64,000 nucleotides of DNA from Monarcha castaneiventris obscurior (taxonomy: Eukaryota > Chordata > Aves > Passeriformes > Monarchidae), in contig JAMPIT010000539.1 of assembly GCA_026261815.1 (NCBI GenBank), forward strand, positions 3,302,501 to 3,366,500, given 5' to 3'. A model generated the notes under the pieces. It searched no databases and was not told where the DNA came from. It saw nothing but the letters and a program-made list of their open reading frames with translations. How positions within the stretch are numbered: the stretch's first letter is position 1; the number at the start of each line of letters is the position of its first letter. Positions 26,686-38,821 of this stretch are shown one piece after another. A program made the translations under genes and the position numbers.

Positions 26686-26978
26686 GGGTTCCTGCATGCT
26701 CCATCCTCTCCGAGCCACCCAAAGCTGGTTTGGGTGAACTCTCTGTGTCTCTCTCTTGGGGTTCCTGTGTGCTCCATCCTCCCCGAGCCACCCAAAGCTG
26801 GTTTGGGTGAACTCTGTGTGTCTCTCTCTTGGGGTTCCTGTGCTCCATCCTCCCCGAGCCACCCAAAGCTGGTTTGGGTGAACTCTGTGTGTCTCTCTCT
26901 TGGGGTTCCTGCATGCTCCATCCTCCCCGAGCCACCCAAAGCTGGTTTGGGTGAACTCTCTGTGTCTCTCTCTTGGGG
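26686..26978 (+). repeat. 72-bp tandem repeat, four copies
   Basis: Four near-identical units of 71-73 bp start at about 26686, 26758, 26831 and 26902. Each reads GGGGTTCCTG, then TGCTCCATCCTCCCCGAGCC, then CAAAGCTGGTTTGGGTGAAC and ends in a CT-rich TCTCTCTCTT tail. Length differences come from small indels in TGTGTG/GCATG and CTCTGTG stretches. It lies in intron 2. Confidence 0.92.
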
Positions 26979-29900
26979 TGCTGGGGCTGAACGCTCACAG
27001 CTATGGCTGAAATCAATAGCAGTAGGGCTCCAAACAGGCAGAGCCTGGCTCCAGGGCTGCCAAGAATCCTGGAAAATCCCATTTTCACTGGGCACCCCTC
27101 AGCAGGGGATACCTTTGGCTTCTCGGGGGGGAGGTGTGAACATGCTCCTGCTGTACTGGTGTGCTTGACAGCAGGTATAAAAAGAGCTGATGCTGTGTGG
27201 AGAGCAGGTCTGAGCACAGAGCAGCCAGGAAAGCACAAGTCCAAGATGGATTTTGGCTGCTCAGTCGCAGGTTTGCATCAGACAATCACCTCAACCTGCC
27301 CTAATCACCTGCTGTGGCCACCTCAGCTGTCCCCACTGCCATGCTCCCAGCCTGTCCCCCTCTGGAATGAAGGGAACGAGAAAAAACCAGCTCCATGTGT
27401 CAATGGCATCTCTGGTGTGCTCTGTTGAGCTGCTCAGGAGGAAGCAGCTATTAGACCTTGCCTCCTGATGCACCCTCACAAAGGGACCAAATATAGATCC
27501 CCAGAGAAACCCCAGTTCTGGCTTTTCTGAAGCCTTGTGTGTCTGACTTTACAGCCTCCAAGTCCTTTTCACAGCATGTATTTCGTATAAAAAGAGCAAA
27601 GTGAAAAAAATAGAAATTCCATCATGTGGCAATGTGTTAACATCCACATATGTCCCAAGAAGGACGGGATCCTTTCATTTCCTGCCACTTCAGTTAATGA
27701 AGTAAGACACAACAGCAGGAGGTTGTCATCTTCCTTCTGGATTAGCCCTAGAGAGGATGTGACCCATGGTCTGGAGCCAGAAGTCACATAAACTGGGGAG
27801 GAATGAGGGCTGCACAGCTGCAGCCAGTTTTACTGACCAAGAACGGCCTTTTCTTAATATTCTTGGTTCAGGAAGGAAAGGGGAGCTGCTGACAGCCCTA
27901 GCAGGTCACCACCTTTCCTTTGGCCTTGAGTGCCACTGGGGTTTACAGACTTTCCACACAGCTTCTGTCTCTCCTTCTCCAATTAACTCCTTTCCCCAGC
28001 CTGATCCATAATTACCCCTCTGCTTTCAAAGCCAGGGCTGCTCTTCTGCCCAGCCACAGTATTGGGACAGAAGGGTGACACTTCCTGGTGGAGTCAGGCT
28101 CTGTGGAGTGCAGCACTTCAGGTTCAACTTTGGGCAGGGAAGGAGCTGTCCCTGGTGGGACGAGAGCCTTTCCTGCTAAATCTCAATTCCCTGCCCCAAA
28201 AGAGCTGGCTCAAGGCATCTCAGAAGCAAAAGGAAAATTGAATCTGGCTGCTCTGAGATTTAAACTTTTTTTTTTTTTTTTGCCATAGAAGAGGAAGGGA
28301 AGAGGGCTGGAAAGCTGAGAACTAAAGCGTAGAAAGGCAGAGGAGCAGCTCCCGTGGTGCCCCAGCCCAGGACCAGCACCCACTGCCCTCTCCCAGCCCC
28401 ACACCCTGCTCCTCCTGCAGCAGCATCACTGCCCTGGGGTGCTGCCTCACACCCCAGACACAGCCCTAGTGCTGGTGGCCCCAGGAACCCCAGACACAGC
28501 CCTAGTGCCAGCCAGGTCGCTGGTGGCCCCAGGAGCCCTCCTGCTCCACACGCACAGGGGCCAGCCCTGCTGTAGGTGCCACCAGTTTCATCCCCCAACA
28601 TTTTAGGACAGGGGAAAAAAAAAAAAATCCCAGCACGTACACGCCTTGGCTTGTTCTCAGAAATTTCTGAATCATTTTTCCTAAAATTTCCCCCCCCTCT
28701 CCCCTTCAAAAATCCAAAGCAAGCTGCCTGGAAAAAACCACCACTCAACATGCAGTGGGAAACGGGGATGTTTTCGGGAAGACTTTACCAATACCCCCAG
28801 GCTTGACCATGGAAGACACCAAATTCCCATTCCTTCCAGCACAGGACCACTAAGAGCAGCTGTTTCCCAGGCACACAGGGCTGGTGGGCCAGAGAAATAA
28901 CACAAGCCCCACCAGCCCCTGCTGCACCCATGCCAGCCGGCACAGCCGCTCAGCCCCGCCACTTTTGGAGCCCTGAACCACTGACGATGCTTCACTGCAA
29001 CGCTTTATGCACCAGCAATCACTTATTTTTACAATTCTGGGTTTCGAGTGATGCTGTTACACAGGGAAAGGCTGAGGATTTCACCCCCAGCTCTGCTGAA
29101 TTGGGAGTGGCCTTTGACAGAGGAATACTGGGGAATAAACAGGACATGGGAGCAGAGCTGGGTCCCCAGGAGGGTGGAGGTGTGATGGAGCAGGGAGGAG
29201 CTGACAGCAGGAGGGGCAGGGGACAGGAAGGAGGAAAGCCAAGATATTGCAGCTCAGGAAGGATTTGGATGTCCCAAATGAGAGCTGGGAAGCCAGGTCC
29301 ATGACAGAGAGCCAAAGAGGAGCAGGACACAGGCTCATTTCAACCCAAGACTCCTCAAGTGCTAATTTTCCTTTGGGAAGTTTGAATTAAAAATGGGGGA
29401 GGGAAAGCTGCTGGATCCACAGGCATGAAAACCCAGGATTTACTGTGCCATCCCAAGGGCTTCACGGTCATTCTGTTTTCACCAGGCATTTCCAGACACT
29501 TGCATCCCCCCCAGGAGAAACACCAGGAGCCCTGCACTCCAGGAGGGCTGGCAGCACGGAGCAGAGAGTGCCCTCACCTTGCTTTTGGCTACCAAGATCT
29601 GCAAATGATGCTGGAAAACCATAAAGAGCCATCTGCTTGGAACTCTTGCAAAGTTTTGGGCTGGAAATATTGCACCAACAGCGAGCAGCTGAGTCACTGA
29701 GCTCAAGTGGGATCTTCCTGCCATTCCTTCACTGCCTTCTCTACCCTAGGGCAGTATGATCTTAGTTTGCTTTCTTTTCCCTTATTTTTTTCCCCTTTTT
29801 TTCTCCTATGGAACTAATGCTCCTGGAAGTGAGCACCTAAGAGCACTTAGAAGAGCCAGGGTGCTGCTCTGAAAGCTCCCTGCCTCCCCTACCCGTGGCT

Positions 29901-31698
29901 CTGCAATGATGCCCAGACATTATCTGCAGCATCCCCTGCTCACCCAGCCCTAAATCACGAGCATCCTGCTGGCCTCGTGGTGTAATTAGTGTGCTACATA
30001 AACCACCCCCCAGGCTGTCCATCCCTCAGGGCCTCAGGGTGGCACCCACCTGTGATTTGATGTCCCTGTGAGAACCTCGTCCTGTCCCCAAAGACCAAAA
30101 GGCCTCTCTCTGTGCTATTGCTGCTCTTGCAGTACCAGGACAAAGATCCCCCTCTTGGAGGCCTGGCTGCATCGTGCTCCTCCCTGCAAATCCCTCCTGG
30201 AGGCTGCTCCAGATCCCTGCCACAACCCTGGCCAGACCCTTTGGACTTGCTTTGCCATGACCCCCTCCTGTCCCCTCAGTGCCAGGCCCTCTCCTGTGTC
30301 ACCCTGGCACTGTCCCACACCTCTCCAGCACGGTGTGGCACTCAGGGCTTGGGGAATGTAGGAACCTGAGAGGGGCCTGTCCCTCAGGCTGCTCCCACCT
30401 GACCAGGGGGAGCTTTCTGGTGGAGCTGCTCCCAGATTTTTCCATCATCTCCACGCGGCTGCAGCTTTCCCCTTTGGTGTCCTCCCACTGAGCCCAGCTC
30501 AGTGCCATGGGCATGGCACTCATTGCCACAGCACCACCCCTGAGAGCCCGACCTGCTCATGGGCCTCATGGCTTTCCAAGGGGCTGGGGGAGAGGGAGGA
30601 GAGCGAGTGGCTGACGCTTCTCAGCCACTCAGCTCGGCCCAGAGCTAACGAGGCATCTCAAAATTAAAAAGTGAACTGTAATCCCCAGCAGGCCTGTCCT
30701 CCTTTTGGCATTAGGCGGAGTTCTCTTTCTCAAAAAAAAAAAGAGGACTGGGGGATCTGTGAGTTGTGTTTGGAGCTGTGGAAGCATCCTGGGCAGGGCG
30801 GGGGTGCTGGGATGGGCCTTGGGGCTCTCTTAGGAAGAGAGTGAGGGGCAGGAACTGCCTCACCAGGGCAAATGGTGCAGGGGAACAGGCTCTTCCTCGT
30901 GCCTTTTCATCCAAAGGAACCCAGCTCCTCCTGCTCTACAGGCAGCAGCCGTGGGTGAGTGGAGGAGGCACCCCAGGACGTGCGGGTGGGACACTGGCCA
31001 CAAGGCTGGCAGGGTGGGCACAGAGCAGGGGGGCTGCCACTGAGGTGGGGCAGGATGGCAAGAAGGGAACCACACTGCTGCAGGAGGGAAACATGGGGAA
31101 AGCAAGCAGGAAAGAGCAGGGGAGGGAGGAAGGGAAGCCAGACTGGTTTATCGCTTTTGTGGGTTGCATTTCTCACGTGGGAATCTGTCTGGGAAAGACC
31201 CTGCTGTACCCCCACACCTCTGGGGAGGCCAGCACTGGCTGCTGTGACCTTCCTGCCCCCAGTGCCTCATCCTGGAGCCACAGAGAGCTGAAGGCTCTGG
31301 CTTTAGAGGCACAGCTCACCCTGGCTCAAGGGCAGGCAGCTGCCTGTCCAGCCAGACCCTCTGGTCACTGCTGGCCAGCCCTGGGACAGCTCCAGGACAT
31401 TCCTCCAGGGCACACGGCTCCCAGCAGGACCTGCCACCCCGCCGAGGTGCTGCCTTGGCCATTCCCAGCTCATTCTAACTGGTGTTCCAGGATGGGAGCA
31501 CAGGCCGGGTTGTCTCCCCCAGCAGAGAAGGCCCAGCTGGAAGGCAGAGGAGGAGGGGAGGCAGGACAGTCCAGGTGGAGCACAAGGCTGCAGAACTGGA
31601 TACTGGAACTGGGGCTCAGCCCAGTCCCACACATCCCTGGGAGACAGCAGGGCTGCACACACATGGGTTCCAGGGCTTTGCCCAAACTGTGCCTCTTC
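26979..31698 (-). other. GABRB4 intron 2: unique non-coding sequence
   Basis: No gene was recognised. It holds homopolymer runs (T at 28266-28281, A at 28615-28627) and a short imperfect duplication (CCCCAGACACAGCCCTAGTG) at 28450-28510. A long open frame from about 30766 to 31797 runs into the CR1 copy that follows, so it is not a gene. Confidence 0.55.
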
Positions 31699-31985
31699 CA
31701 TAGAATTACAGAACATCCTGAGCTGGAAGGGACCCACAAGGATCATCCAACTCCTGTCCCTGCCCAGAACACCCCAACAATCCCACCCTGTCCTTGAGAG
31801 CGTTGTCCAAGTGCTCCTGGAGCTCTGGCAGCCTTGGGACCGTGCCCATTCCCCGGGGAGCCTGTTCCAGGTCCCAGTCACCCTCTGGGGAAAGAACCTT
31901 TTCCTAATATCCAACCCAAGGCTCCCCTGACAGCTTCAGGCTGTTCCTGTGGGTCCTATCGCTGTGCCAGCTGCACACAACCTAT
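31699..31985 (-). mobile_element. CR1 LINE fragment
   Basis: The plus strand begins CATAGAATTACAGAA and continues GAGCTGGAAGGGACCCAC, AAGTGCTCCTGGAGCTC and CTTTTCCTAATATCCAACC, a typical reverse-complemented CR1 3' end. The element is on the minus strand, 5'-truncated and non-coding. Confidence 0.9.
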
Positions 31986-32624
31986 TGGGGAGAACTTCAC
32001 CCTCTCCACAGCGGGACTGTGGATGAGCTGGGAGCCACACAGGGTTAGACACCTTCTGGCATGATCCCACTGGATTTCTCCTAGAAACGGGTTTGATCCA
32101 AAATCCCAGAGAACTGGTGAGCTCGGGGTACAGCAGTGGTACAAGGAAACTTCCACCCCTTTCCCCTGGGCTAATAACACCGATGATCACCAGCTTCCAA
32201 ACTCTTGTGTCAGCCCAGCTGGAAATGCTGCAGGAATTTTGCCTGGATAAGCTTGTCCTCAGGGGGAGGGAGCCAGGAATGCTGATAGTTTGGGCATCCC
32301 TGCACCATGAGCACCAAAAGTGCTCCCTGCCAGGACCTTGCTCTCGTGAGCAAAGGGGAGGGCGAGAAAGGGTGAAGGGCAGCAGCGAGGTGATTACAGG
32401 GAAGGGGGGTTGTGGTCCTGATTCTGAGTGAGGGGAAACGCAGCGAGTGCTTTGGGAATTTAGAGTGAAATCAAATAAAACACCATGGTTGCCCAGCCCC
32501 ATCCATCCTGCAGCCCGGGAGGACGCAGTGCCTGCCGAGCCCAGCCCGAGCACTGCACAGCCCTGGCAGGGTCAGCAGAGCCTCCTACACCGAGCCCTGG
32601 CTGAAGGAAGGGCTGGGCCCTGTC
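31986..32624 (-). other. GABRB4 intron 2 between CR1 and minisatellite
   Basis: Unique GC-rich sequence. No gene or known repeat was seen. Confidence 0.5.
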
Positions 32625-33272
32625 CTGGATGCCCTGGGGACCTGGAAGCAGGGAACAGAAGCTGCTGGACCCCCAGCCCTGGATGCCCTGGGGACCTGGA
32701 AGCAGGGAACAGAAGCTGCTGGACCCCCAGCCCTGGATGCCGTGGGGACCTGGAAGCAGGGAACAGAAGCTGCTGGACCCCCAGCCCTGGATGCCCTGGG
32801 GACCTGGAATTGGGGAACAGAAGCTGCTGGACCCCCAGCCCTGGATGCCCCGGGGACCTGGAAGCAGGGAACAGAAGCTGCTGGACCCCCAGCCCTGGAT
32901 GCCCTGGGGACCTGGAAGCAGGGAACAGAAGCTGCTGGACCCCCAGCCCTGGATGCCCTGGGGACCTGGAATTGGGGAACAGAAGCTGCTGGACCCCCAG
33001 CCCTGGATGCCCCGGGGACCTGGAAGCAGGGAACAGAAGCTGCTGGACCCCCAGCCCTGGATGTCCCGGGGACCTGGAAGCAGGGAACAGAAGCTGCTGG
33101 ACCCCCAGCCCTGGATGTCCCGGGGACCTGGAAGCAGGGAACAGAAGCTGCTGGACCCCCAGCCCTGGATGCCGTGGGGACCTGGAAGCAGGGAACAGAA
33201 GCTGCTGGACCCCCAGCCCTGGATGCCCTGGGGACCTGGAAGCGGGGAACAGAAGCTGCTGGACCCCCAGCC
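32625..33272 (+). repeat. 54-bp minisatellite, 12 units
   Basis: Twelve uninterrupted units of exactly 54 bp run from 32625 to 33272, with a partial thirteenth (CTGGCTGCCC). The unit begins CTGGATGCCCTGGGGACC, then TGGAAGCAGGGAACAGAAGC and ends TGCTGGACCCCCAGCC. Units differ at two places: GCCCTGG / GCCGTGG / GCCCCGG / GTCCCGG, and GAAGCAG / GAATTGG / GAAGCGG. Variants of units 4-5 recur in units 7-8, suggesting duplication of a 162-bp block. Because 54 is a multiple of 3, long open frames arise on both strands (periodic 18-residue peptides); these are by-products. The array is in GABRB4 intron 2, 1.6 kb from exon 2. Confidence 0.97.
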
Positions 33273-34856
33273 CTGGCTGCCCTCTGCTCTGTGGCTCTGC
33301 GGAGCCGGCTCACCTCCTGCTCCGCTGTCTCATAATCGCCGCCGTGGCTTTACACCGTGGTTCTCTTCCAGTTTTATGTCATCTCCGCAGTTCTCCCCCT
33401 CATAAAATGTGACTGCACCAATTTCTGTGATCAGAGCTGGCCAGGTAGTAGGGACATTTCGTGTTTCCCAGGCAGAGCCTTTAAATCAAAGCCAGCCACA
33501 TCCCCATGTTCAGAGGAGACAGGGAAGAGGGGGAGCCCCTGTTTGCCTGCAGAATGCTGCACCCAAAGTCTCTCCCCACTGCACTGGGGTGACCTCCCAG
33601 GTGCTCCTGAGCACCACTGAGGGATTGGCATCATCTCTCCCAGCCCAGAGCCCTCCCTGAGGCCAGGGGATCCCCAAGCAGTGCTTGGTGCTGCCACCTG
33701 GAAGCCCCTGTCCCACCATGGGGTAGAACAAGGAGACGAGGACAGTGGGGATGGAAGGGAGTCTCTGCTGAAGGGTGGTCAGGGCATGGGGCAGGTCTGG
33801 GTGAGGTGCAGGGAAAGCAGAGGTTTCAAGGACAGATGGATTTATTCATGGGAAACTGCAATACACTAGGGTGCCTTCAAAACCTGATGAAATCAGTGAG
33901 GAAATTCCTCCACTCCCAGCTTCTAGGAACTATGGATCAGCCCTGTTGGGAGAAAACTCTTCCCTTGAACCACCAAATATTTGTCCCTGGCCTCTCTTCC
34001 CCTTGAGAGCTCAGGCATGAGCCTGCTCCCCATCCATCCTACAGAGAGGGACACCTCCATGCGCAGCTGCCCTCCTGTGGGCTGAACATTCCCCAGCCCC
34101 ACACACCTCCTCGCAAGGAGGAAATGGCATTGCCCAAAAACTACTTAAAACAGCCAAGCTTGGCAGGTTGAGATCAGAAGTCCTCAAATCCCCCTCCCTG
34201 TGCAGTCAGCTGTGCTTCTCCACTGAAGAAATGGACTTCAGCTGGACCTGGGCACACGGCTGTACCCAAAGGTTTTCCACATTTCATCTCCACCAGGCCC
34301 TTGTGATTCTCCTGTTTGCTCACAGGACCCAAGAGAGGAATTGCAGGTCCTTAGACCCCCTACTGAATGGCAGCCAGGCCACCAGCTCCCCAGGGAATAT
34401 TTTATCCCACACTGCTGCTGAGGGGGCAGGTTTGCAGGCCAGGCAACAGCCCTGCCAGCAATCACCTGGACCCTCTGCAGGGAAAAGAGCCAAAAATATC
34501 TGGCATTGGGAGCAGAAATGGAGGAGGGATGACTTGTTGTCTGTGATGGAGGAAAGCTTGGAGTCAAGGAAGAGCCGAGTGTCTCTGTTGTGGCAAAATA
34601 TCCCCAGAAATGTCACACCACGGACAACCGAGCTGTCTGCAGAGATGGGTGATGGTGGAAGGAGAGGAGCCGGTGAGAGGAGAAGGAAAAGCAGGAGGGG
34701 GGAAAGAAATGCGAGGGAGAAGGCAACAAGGAGGTGAGGGCTGGGGTTGGAGACGTCTGTGGGAGCACTCCCTGAGGTCTGTGCAGGCCGTGAGTGGCCG
34801 AGGGGCCAGCACAGAGCAGCCCCTGCCCCGCTGCCCGCCGCCGGCCCTCTCCCTAC
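33273..34856 (-). other. GABRB4 intron 2, donor-proximal part
   Basis: Unique sequence. The intron donor GTAGGG starts at 34856 and is followed (minus strand) by GC-rich sequence. No other exon was seen. Confidence 0.65.
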
Positions 34857-34945
34857 CTCCAAAGTCAGGCCTGAGGCGGACGTCATAGCCCTTCAGCAGT
34901 TTGTCCACAATCTCTTTCACCACAGAAATATTTCCAGTGGAGGGG
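34857..34945 (-). CDS. GABRB4: GABRB4 coding exon 2: start of mature extracellular domain
   Basis: The 89-nt exon has a good acceptor (TTTTGTCTTTCAG) and the donor GGAG|GTAGGG. It encodes [17 protein letters not shown] followed by [12 protein letters not shown], with split Ser and Gly codons at its two ends. The segment is the N-terminal helix and first loop of a GABA-A beta subunit. N-I-S matches the first N-glycosylation sequon of beta subunits, and [12 protein letters not shown] is the family signature before the first beta strand. There are no stops or frameshifts. Reading the plus strand here gives long but spurious open frames antisense to the exon. Confidence 0.95.
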
Positions 34946-35006
34946 CTGAAAGACAAAAGAAGAGAGTCCTCGTCATCCCGTGTGGCACCCAGGGGTCCTG
35001 GCCAGG

Positions 35007-35075
35007 CACCTCAGCATCCTTCAGAACACCTCAGCATCCTTCAGAACACCTCAGTATCTTTCAGAACACCTCAGC
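35007..35075 (+). repeat. 20-bp tandem repeat, about 3.5 copies
   Basis: The unit CACCTCAGCATCCTTCAGAA repeats at 35007, 35027 and 35047 (the third has two T substitutions), followed by a partial unit. It lies in intron 1, about 60 bp from exon 2. Confidence 0.9.
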
Positions 35076-36244
35076 CATGGGCAGAGCCTCTCTGTTTTCT
35101 CTCTCACTCGTGTTTCCTGTCCTTGGCACAGCCCTCAGCCCCCAACCTGCCCATGATCCCCACAGGGCTCCTAAGCCATCCTGGGAGGTGGCTCAGAAGT
35201 CTCAGCAGTGTTTTGGCTCCTCTTCTGCAGCTCACCCCAACTCCAGAGCCTCCAGAGCACCCCAAGCTCCGTCCCTTTTAAGCACCCCAGGGGTCCGGCT
35301 GCTGCCCCCCTCAATGAGCCCAATCTCTTTGGCCACTGACCCACACACTCAGGGGTCTTCACTGTGCCCTGCCCGCAGAGGGGGGCACAGACAGGCACAG
35401 GCAGAAATTGTCCTTTCTGTCCCCCTGCAGCCTCTCTCTTGTGGGTCCCAGCCCTTCCTGGGCCACACTGGGCTCTTGCTCCAGGTCTTACATCACCCAG
35501 CACAGACCTGGCATGTCCCAAGGTCCCCATGGCACAAATGGCCCCCACAGGCACCCTGCACTGTCACACACCCCAGTGCTGCCTCTGCTTCTCACTGCAC
35601 CCAGGGGTTTCTTCAGATTATTGAAGCAAACGAGAAAACAACGCTCATTTTTTTCCTGTGGCCTCAATATACAGCTGATCTTCACCCTGTAAAAATTCAG
35701 TTTCTGTCACTCAGCGTCGCCGTGACTTCTTAGCAACGCAGATCAAGAGGCAGAGACAGGGAAGGAGAGTCCATCTTCCCCTCTGTGTGCCAGAGCAGCA
35801 ATCCTTTCCCTCCCAGCCCTTTAACCTGCACCCAGAGGGGGGGCAGATGTCCTCCCTGACACCAATCCAGCCATCACAGCAAGAAGGGAGTTCCTTCCCA
35901 AATCAGCCCGAGAGCCAAACCAAAACCGAAGGTGGCAAACCAGAGAGCAGGGGATGCTAAAAATATTGGACCTATTCAGTGCTGCGGGGTGTATCAGGTT
36001 TTCTGCCTGAATACCCAGCCTCTGTGCCACCCTCGTCCCCTGCTTTGCATGAGAATGGAGACCCTGCCGGTGACAACCGCTGCTCTTTGCAGTCACCCAC
36101 CACAACAGCATGTCTCCCTGTCAACACCGCCTCCCACATCCATCCAAGTCAACCTGGAAGGCTGCACCACGGCGCTGCCTCTGCCTGCCAGCCCCGTGCC
36201 TGGCCGGACACCGGGGCTGGCGCTGGCGTGTCCGTGTGTCTGCA

Positions 36245-36285
36245 CACAGACACAGACAGACAGGCAGGCAGGCAGACAGACAGGC
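36245..36285 (+). repeat. CAGA/CAGG microsatellite
   Basis: Tetranucleotide repeats of ACAG, then GCAG, then ACAG type run for about 40 bp. Confidence 0.85.
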
Positions 36286-36413
36286 GTGCTCTCCTGGCTG
36301 CACGGAGGGTGTGGGGACTCCCTGCCTGTGCACACAGACACCCAGACACGGGAGAGCGCTGGGTGCAGCTACCAAACCTGCACGGATGTGTGTGACTGCA
36401 TCCCAGCCAGGGG

Positions 36414-36443
36414 CTGGAGGTGACTGGAGGTGACTGGAGGTGA
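36414..36443 (+). repeat. 10-bp tandem repeat, three copies
   Basis: The unit CTGGAGGTGA is repeated three times in tandem. Confidence 0.85.
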
Positions 36444-37108
36444 CAGTGGGTGCAGATCTTGCTCTGCCTGTGATGAGGCACCGGGCTCTGGACACGATTT
36501 ATGAGGAACACAGAAGCTGGCATTTGTGGGTGCCTGCGGCTGGGTTCCCCGGTGCCCAGACTCTCCCCAGGGATGTGGGTGGAGGTGTGTAGCACCACCT
36601 GGGAGCCCGGGCAGGTCTGAGGGCTCTGGATGTGCAGGGATTTCTCAGCAGGACAGGGATGTGCAGATGTGAGACAGCACCCAGGCCCAGCCTTGCTGCA
36701 TGGACAACCAAGGAGCCCTTGTGCTGGCAGGGGAAGGGGGCTGAGCTCCACTCCTGAGTGTGCTGCTGAGAGTGGTACAGCTCCTCCTTGCACGGCTTTG
36801 ATCACTGTGAAAAGGCCAGAGAGGTGTGTGCAGGTGGGCATTCCCAAAACACCGTGTCCAGGCTTGCAAGGTCCACTTGCACCTGTGGATTTCCTTGCAG
36901 GGGTGTGAGGTTTTGCAGCATGCAAAGCACGGTCCCGCCACTGAGGACTGATAGTGTGCACCAGCAGTTGCTCACCTCTAGACAGCCATTCCTAGGTACA
37001 CAGATTTCCGTAGTCGTAATATGGACACTGTGCATTTCTCAAGGGATTTGGACACCTCTCTTTGGCTTCCTACAGTGCATCAGCCCAGGGATCTGCGTTA
37101 CCCCCTTC

Positions 37109-37192
37109 ATATAGGCAGGGAAATGGAGGTAGAGATGGTTAACAATGTGTCAGGGGCCCTGCAGAAAGGGGCAGAGTGGGAAGAGGGCTATG
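37109..37192 (+). mobile_element. possible ancient MIR/CORE-like SINE remnant
   Basis: The order of words (TAGGCAGGGAAATGGAGG, AGAGATGGTTAACAATG, AGAGTGGGAA) parallels the MIR core pattern GGAAACTGAGGC, AGAGGTTAAG, GCAGAGCTGGGA. The match is short and degenerate and could be chance. Confidence 0.3.
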
Positions 37193-37779
37193 GGGACTCT
37201 TTCCTCCTCATCAGCTACAAGTTGGCCTAGTGAGGGAATAAACTGACATCACGATTAAGGACAAGGTCTTTTGCCTCCCAGTGCTCCCTTTGATCCAAAA
37301 AGCCACATCCCTCCCACCGAGGAGGCAAGCCGTGCATTTGCCCAGCTGTGGGCGAGCAGCTGCATGTCAGTGCTATTCCTGGCAAATGTGGGTCTGCATC
37401 CGCTCAGGGAGCACGTACAGCCAGCCTGTGAACTGAATTCCGGAGTGCTGTGTCCCTGATTCTGTGTCAGTGGGCATGTGCTTTGCATATCCACGTACAC
37501 TTGCAGCCAAACATCTCCCTACCAGCACCCCGTGCTGCTGGCTGGGGTGTGTAGGAGTAGCTGGAGGCTCGTGCACATGGAGAGTGTTTTGTCTCCGAGC
37601 TGTGCACGGGTACACACGCAGGCTGTGGGTGAAAATCCGTCCTGGACACACAACCACACATGCAAGGGCACACGTCTGAGCGAAAAGGGGGTGGCCGTGG
37701 GCTTTAAATGCCACAACATTTGCACGGGCAGAGCCTCCCGAGCTGCCTGCGTGTGTGTCCCCACACGGCGGGACCACGC

Positions 37780-38640
37780 ATGAATGGTGTGGGCAAGGTG
37801 GGCGCAGCGCCTGCGCGTGTGCGTGTTTATAACTATGGGAACACAAATCTGGGCATCCACAGCCCTGCAAGGACCTGCGTGTGCGCGTCGGGAGCGCGCT
37901 GCTCCCCGGGCACGGCCGAGCAGGGAGATGCCAGGGGGCAGGGACGAACGCGGGGCCAGGGCGAGCAGCAGCAGCAAGGCAGCGCTGCTGCCGCCGGGGA
38001 GAGCGGTGGATCAGCGAGCAAACAGGTGTGCCCCGCACACCTTGGCAGGGCTGGATGGGCCCCCGCGGCTCCGGAGCGCTGCCCGGGAATAGCTGCAGCC
38101 CGAGCAGGCAGGGGATGGGCGGCAGCGCTGCCCCGGGGCCACGCAGGGCAGGTGAAGCTGCGCGCTGGAGGTGTGGGGTGACACACGGGCGGGCGCGGAT
38201 GGCTGCGCACACGCAGGGACGGATCCGGATGGATGGATGGATGGATGGATGGATGGATGGATGGATGGATGGATGGATGGATGGATGGATGGATGGATGG
38301 ATGGCACCCACGGAGGAGGGGGGGTGCGTGCCGTGAATCCGCGCGGAGGCACGGCCGTGGGCATCGCCCCCGGAGCTCCGCAGAGCCGGGGCTGTGGCAC
38401 AGCGCAGCTCGCTCGGGTGCGAGCGTGGCTGCGTGTGCAGGCTCGGGCATGGGCAAGGCAGCCTGTGCCGGGTGCGTAGCGCAGCTCCGGGGCTCCTGCG
38501 GGCACCATGTTCCCCAGCAAAACCCTTCCAGTTTGGCCATTTTCCCCCGGGCTGGGGAGGGGGACACACACACACACACACGCGTGCTGCGAGGTGGGCT
38601 CCGTCCGCAGAGTCTGCTCCACATCTCATGCATGAGCATC
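37780..38640. promoter_or_regulatory. CpG-rich block (probable CpG island) in GABRB4 intron 1
   Basis: The density of CG dinucleotides is visibly higher here than anywhere else in the window except 63755-63845, for example GCGCAGCGCCTGCGCGTG near 37802 and GCGCGGAGGCACGGCC near 38341. It lies just downstream of the first coding exon on the minus strand, as expected for the island of a neuronal receptor gene. A GGAT microsatellite (38227-38304) splits it. Confidence 0.7.
38227..38304 (+). repeat. (GGAT)n microsatellite, about 19.5 units
   Basis: An uninterrupted GGAT tetranucleotide repeat of 78 bp. On the minus strand it reads as a spurious Ile-His-Pro-Ser repeat. It lies in intron 1, about 520 bp downstream of the exon 1 donor. 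Confidence 0.98.
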
Positions 38641-38821
38641 CCTCCTCCCCGCAGAACGCCAGGAGCTGGGGAAAAACAATAGCAGACGGCACGGGGAAGC
38701 GATTTGGGGAAAGAACCCCCTCCCCTTCCCCACATGCAGCTCGATGGAGAAAACCCCAAACAAGACAAACAAGCGCGGTGCCAGCCCCGCTGTCCCTGCA
38801 GCCTGGGATCGCAATCCTTAC

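Larger units (their letters stand above)
34946..37780 (-). other. GABRB4 intron 1, distal part with minor repeats
   Basis: No gene was recognised. Small repeats are listed separately. A patch at 37109-37192 resembles an old MIR-type SINE core. Confidence 0.6.

Noticed and set aside
29965..30005. tRNA A-box-like stretch GTGGTGTAATTAGTGTG
   Set aside because: No matching B-box or cloverleaf follows.
30766..31797. 343-codon open frame on the plus strand
   Set aside because: It starts at a non-ATG codon, has no domain, and its 3' end is antisense CR1 sequence.
32447..33412. Long open frames (about 320 aa on plus, 240 aa on minus) across the 54-bp array
   Set aside because: They exist only because the unit is a multiple of three without stops. 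They lack start context and splice support, and the array is in an intron.
34747..35733. 328-codon open frame on the plus strand
   Set aside because: It is antisense to GABRB4 exon 2 and composed of GC-rich filler with no domain.
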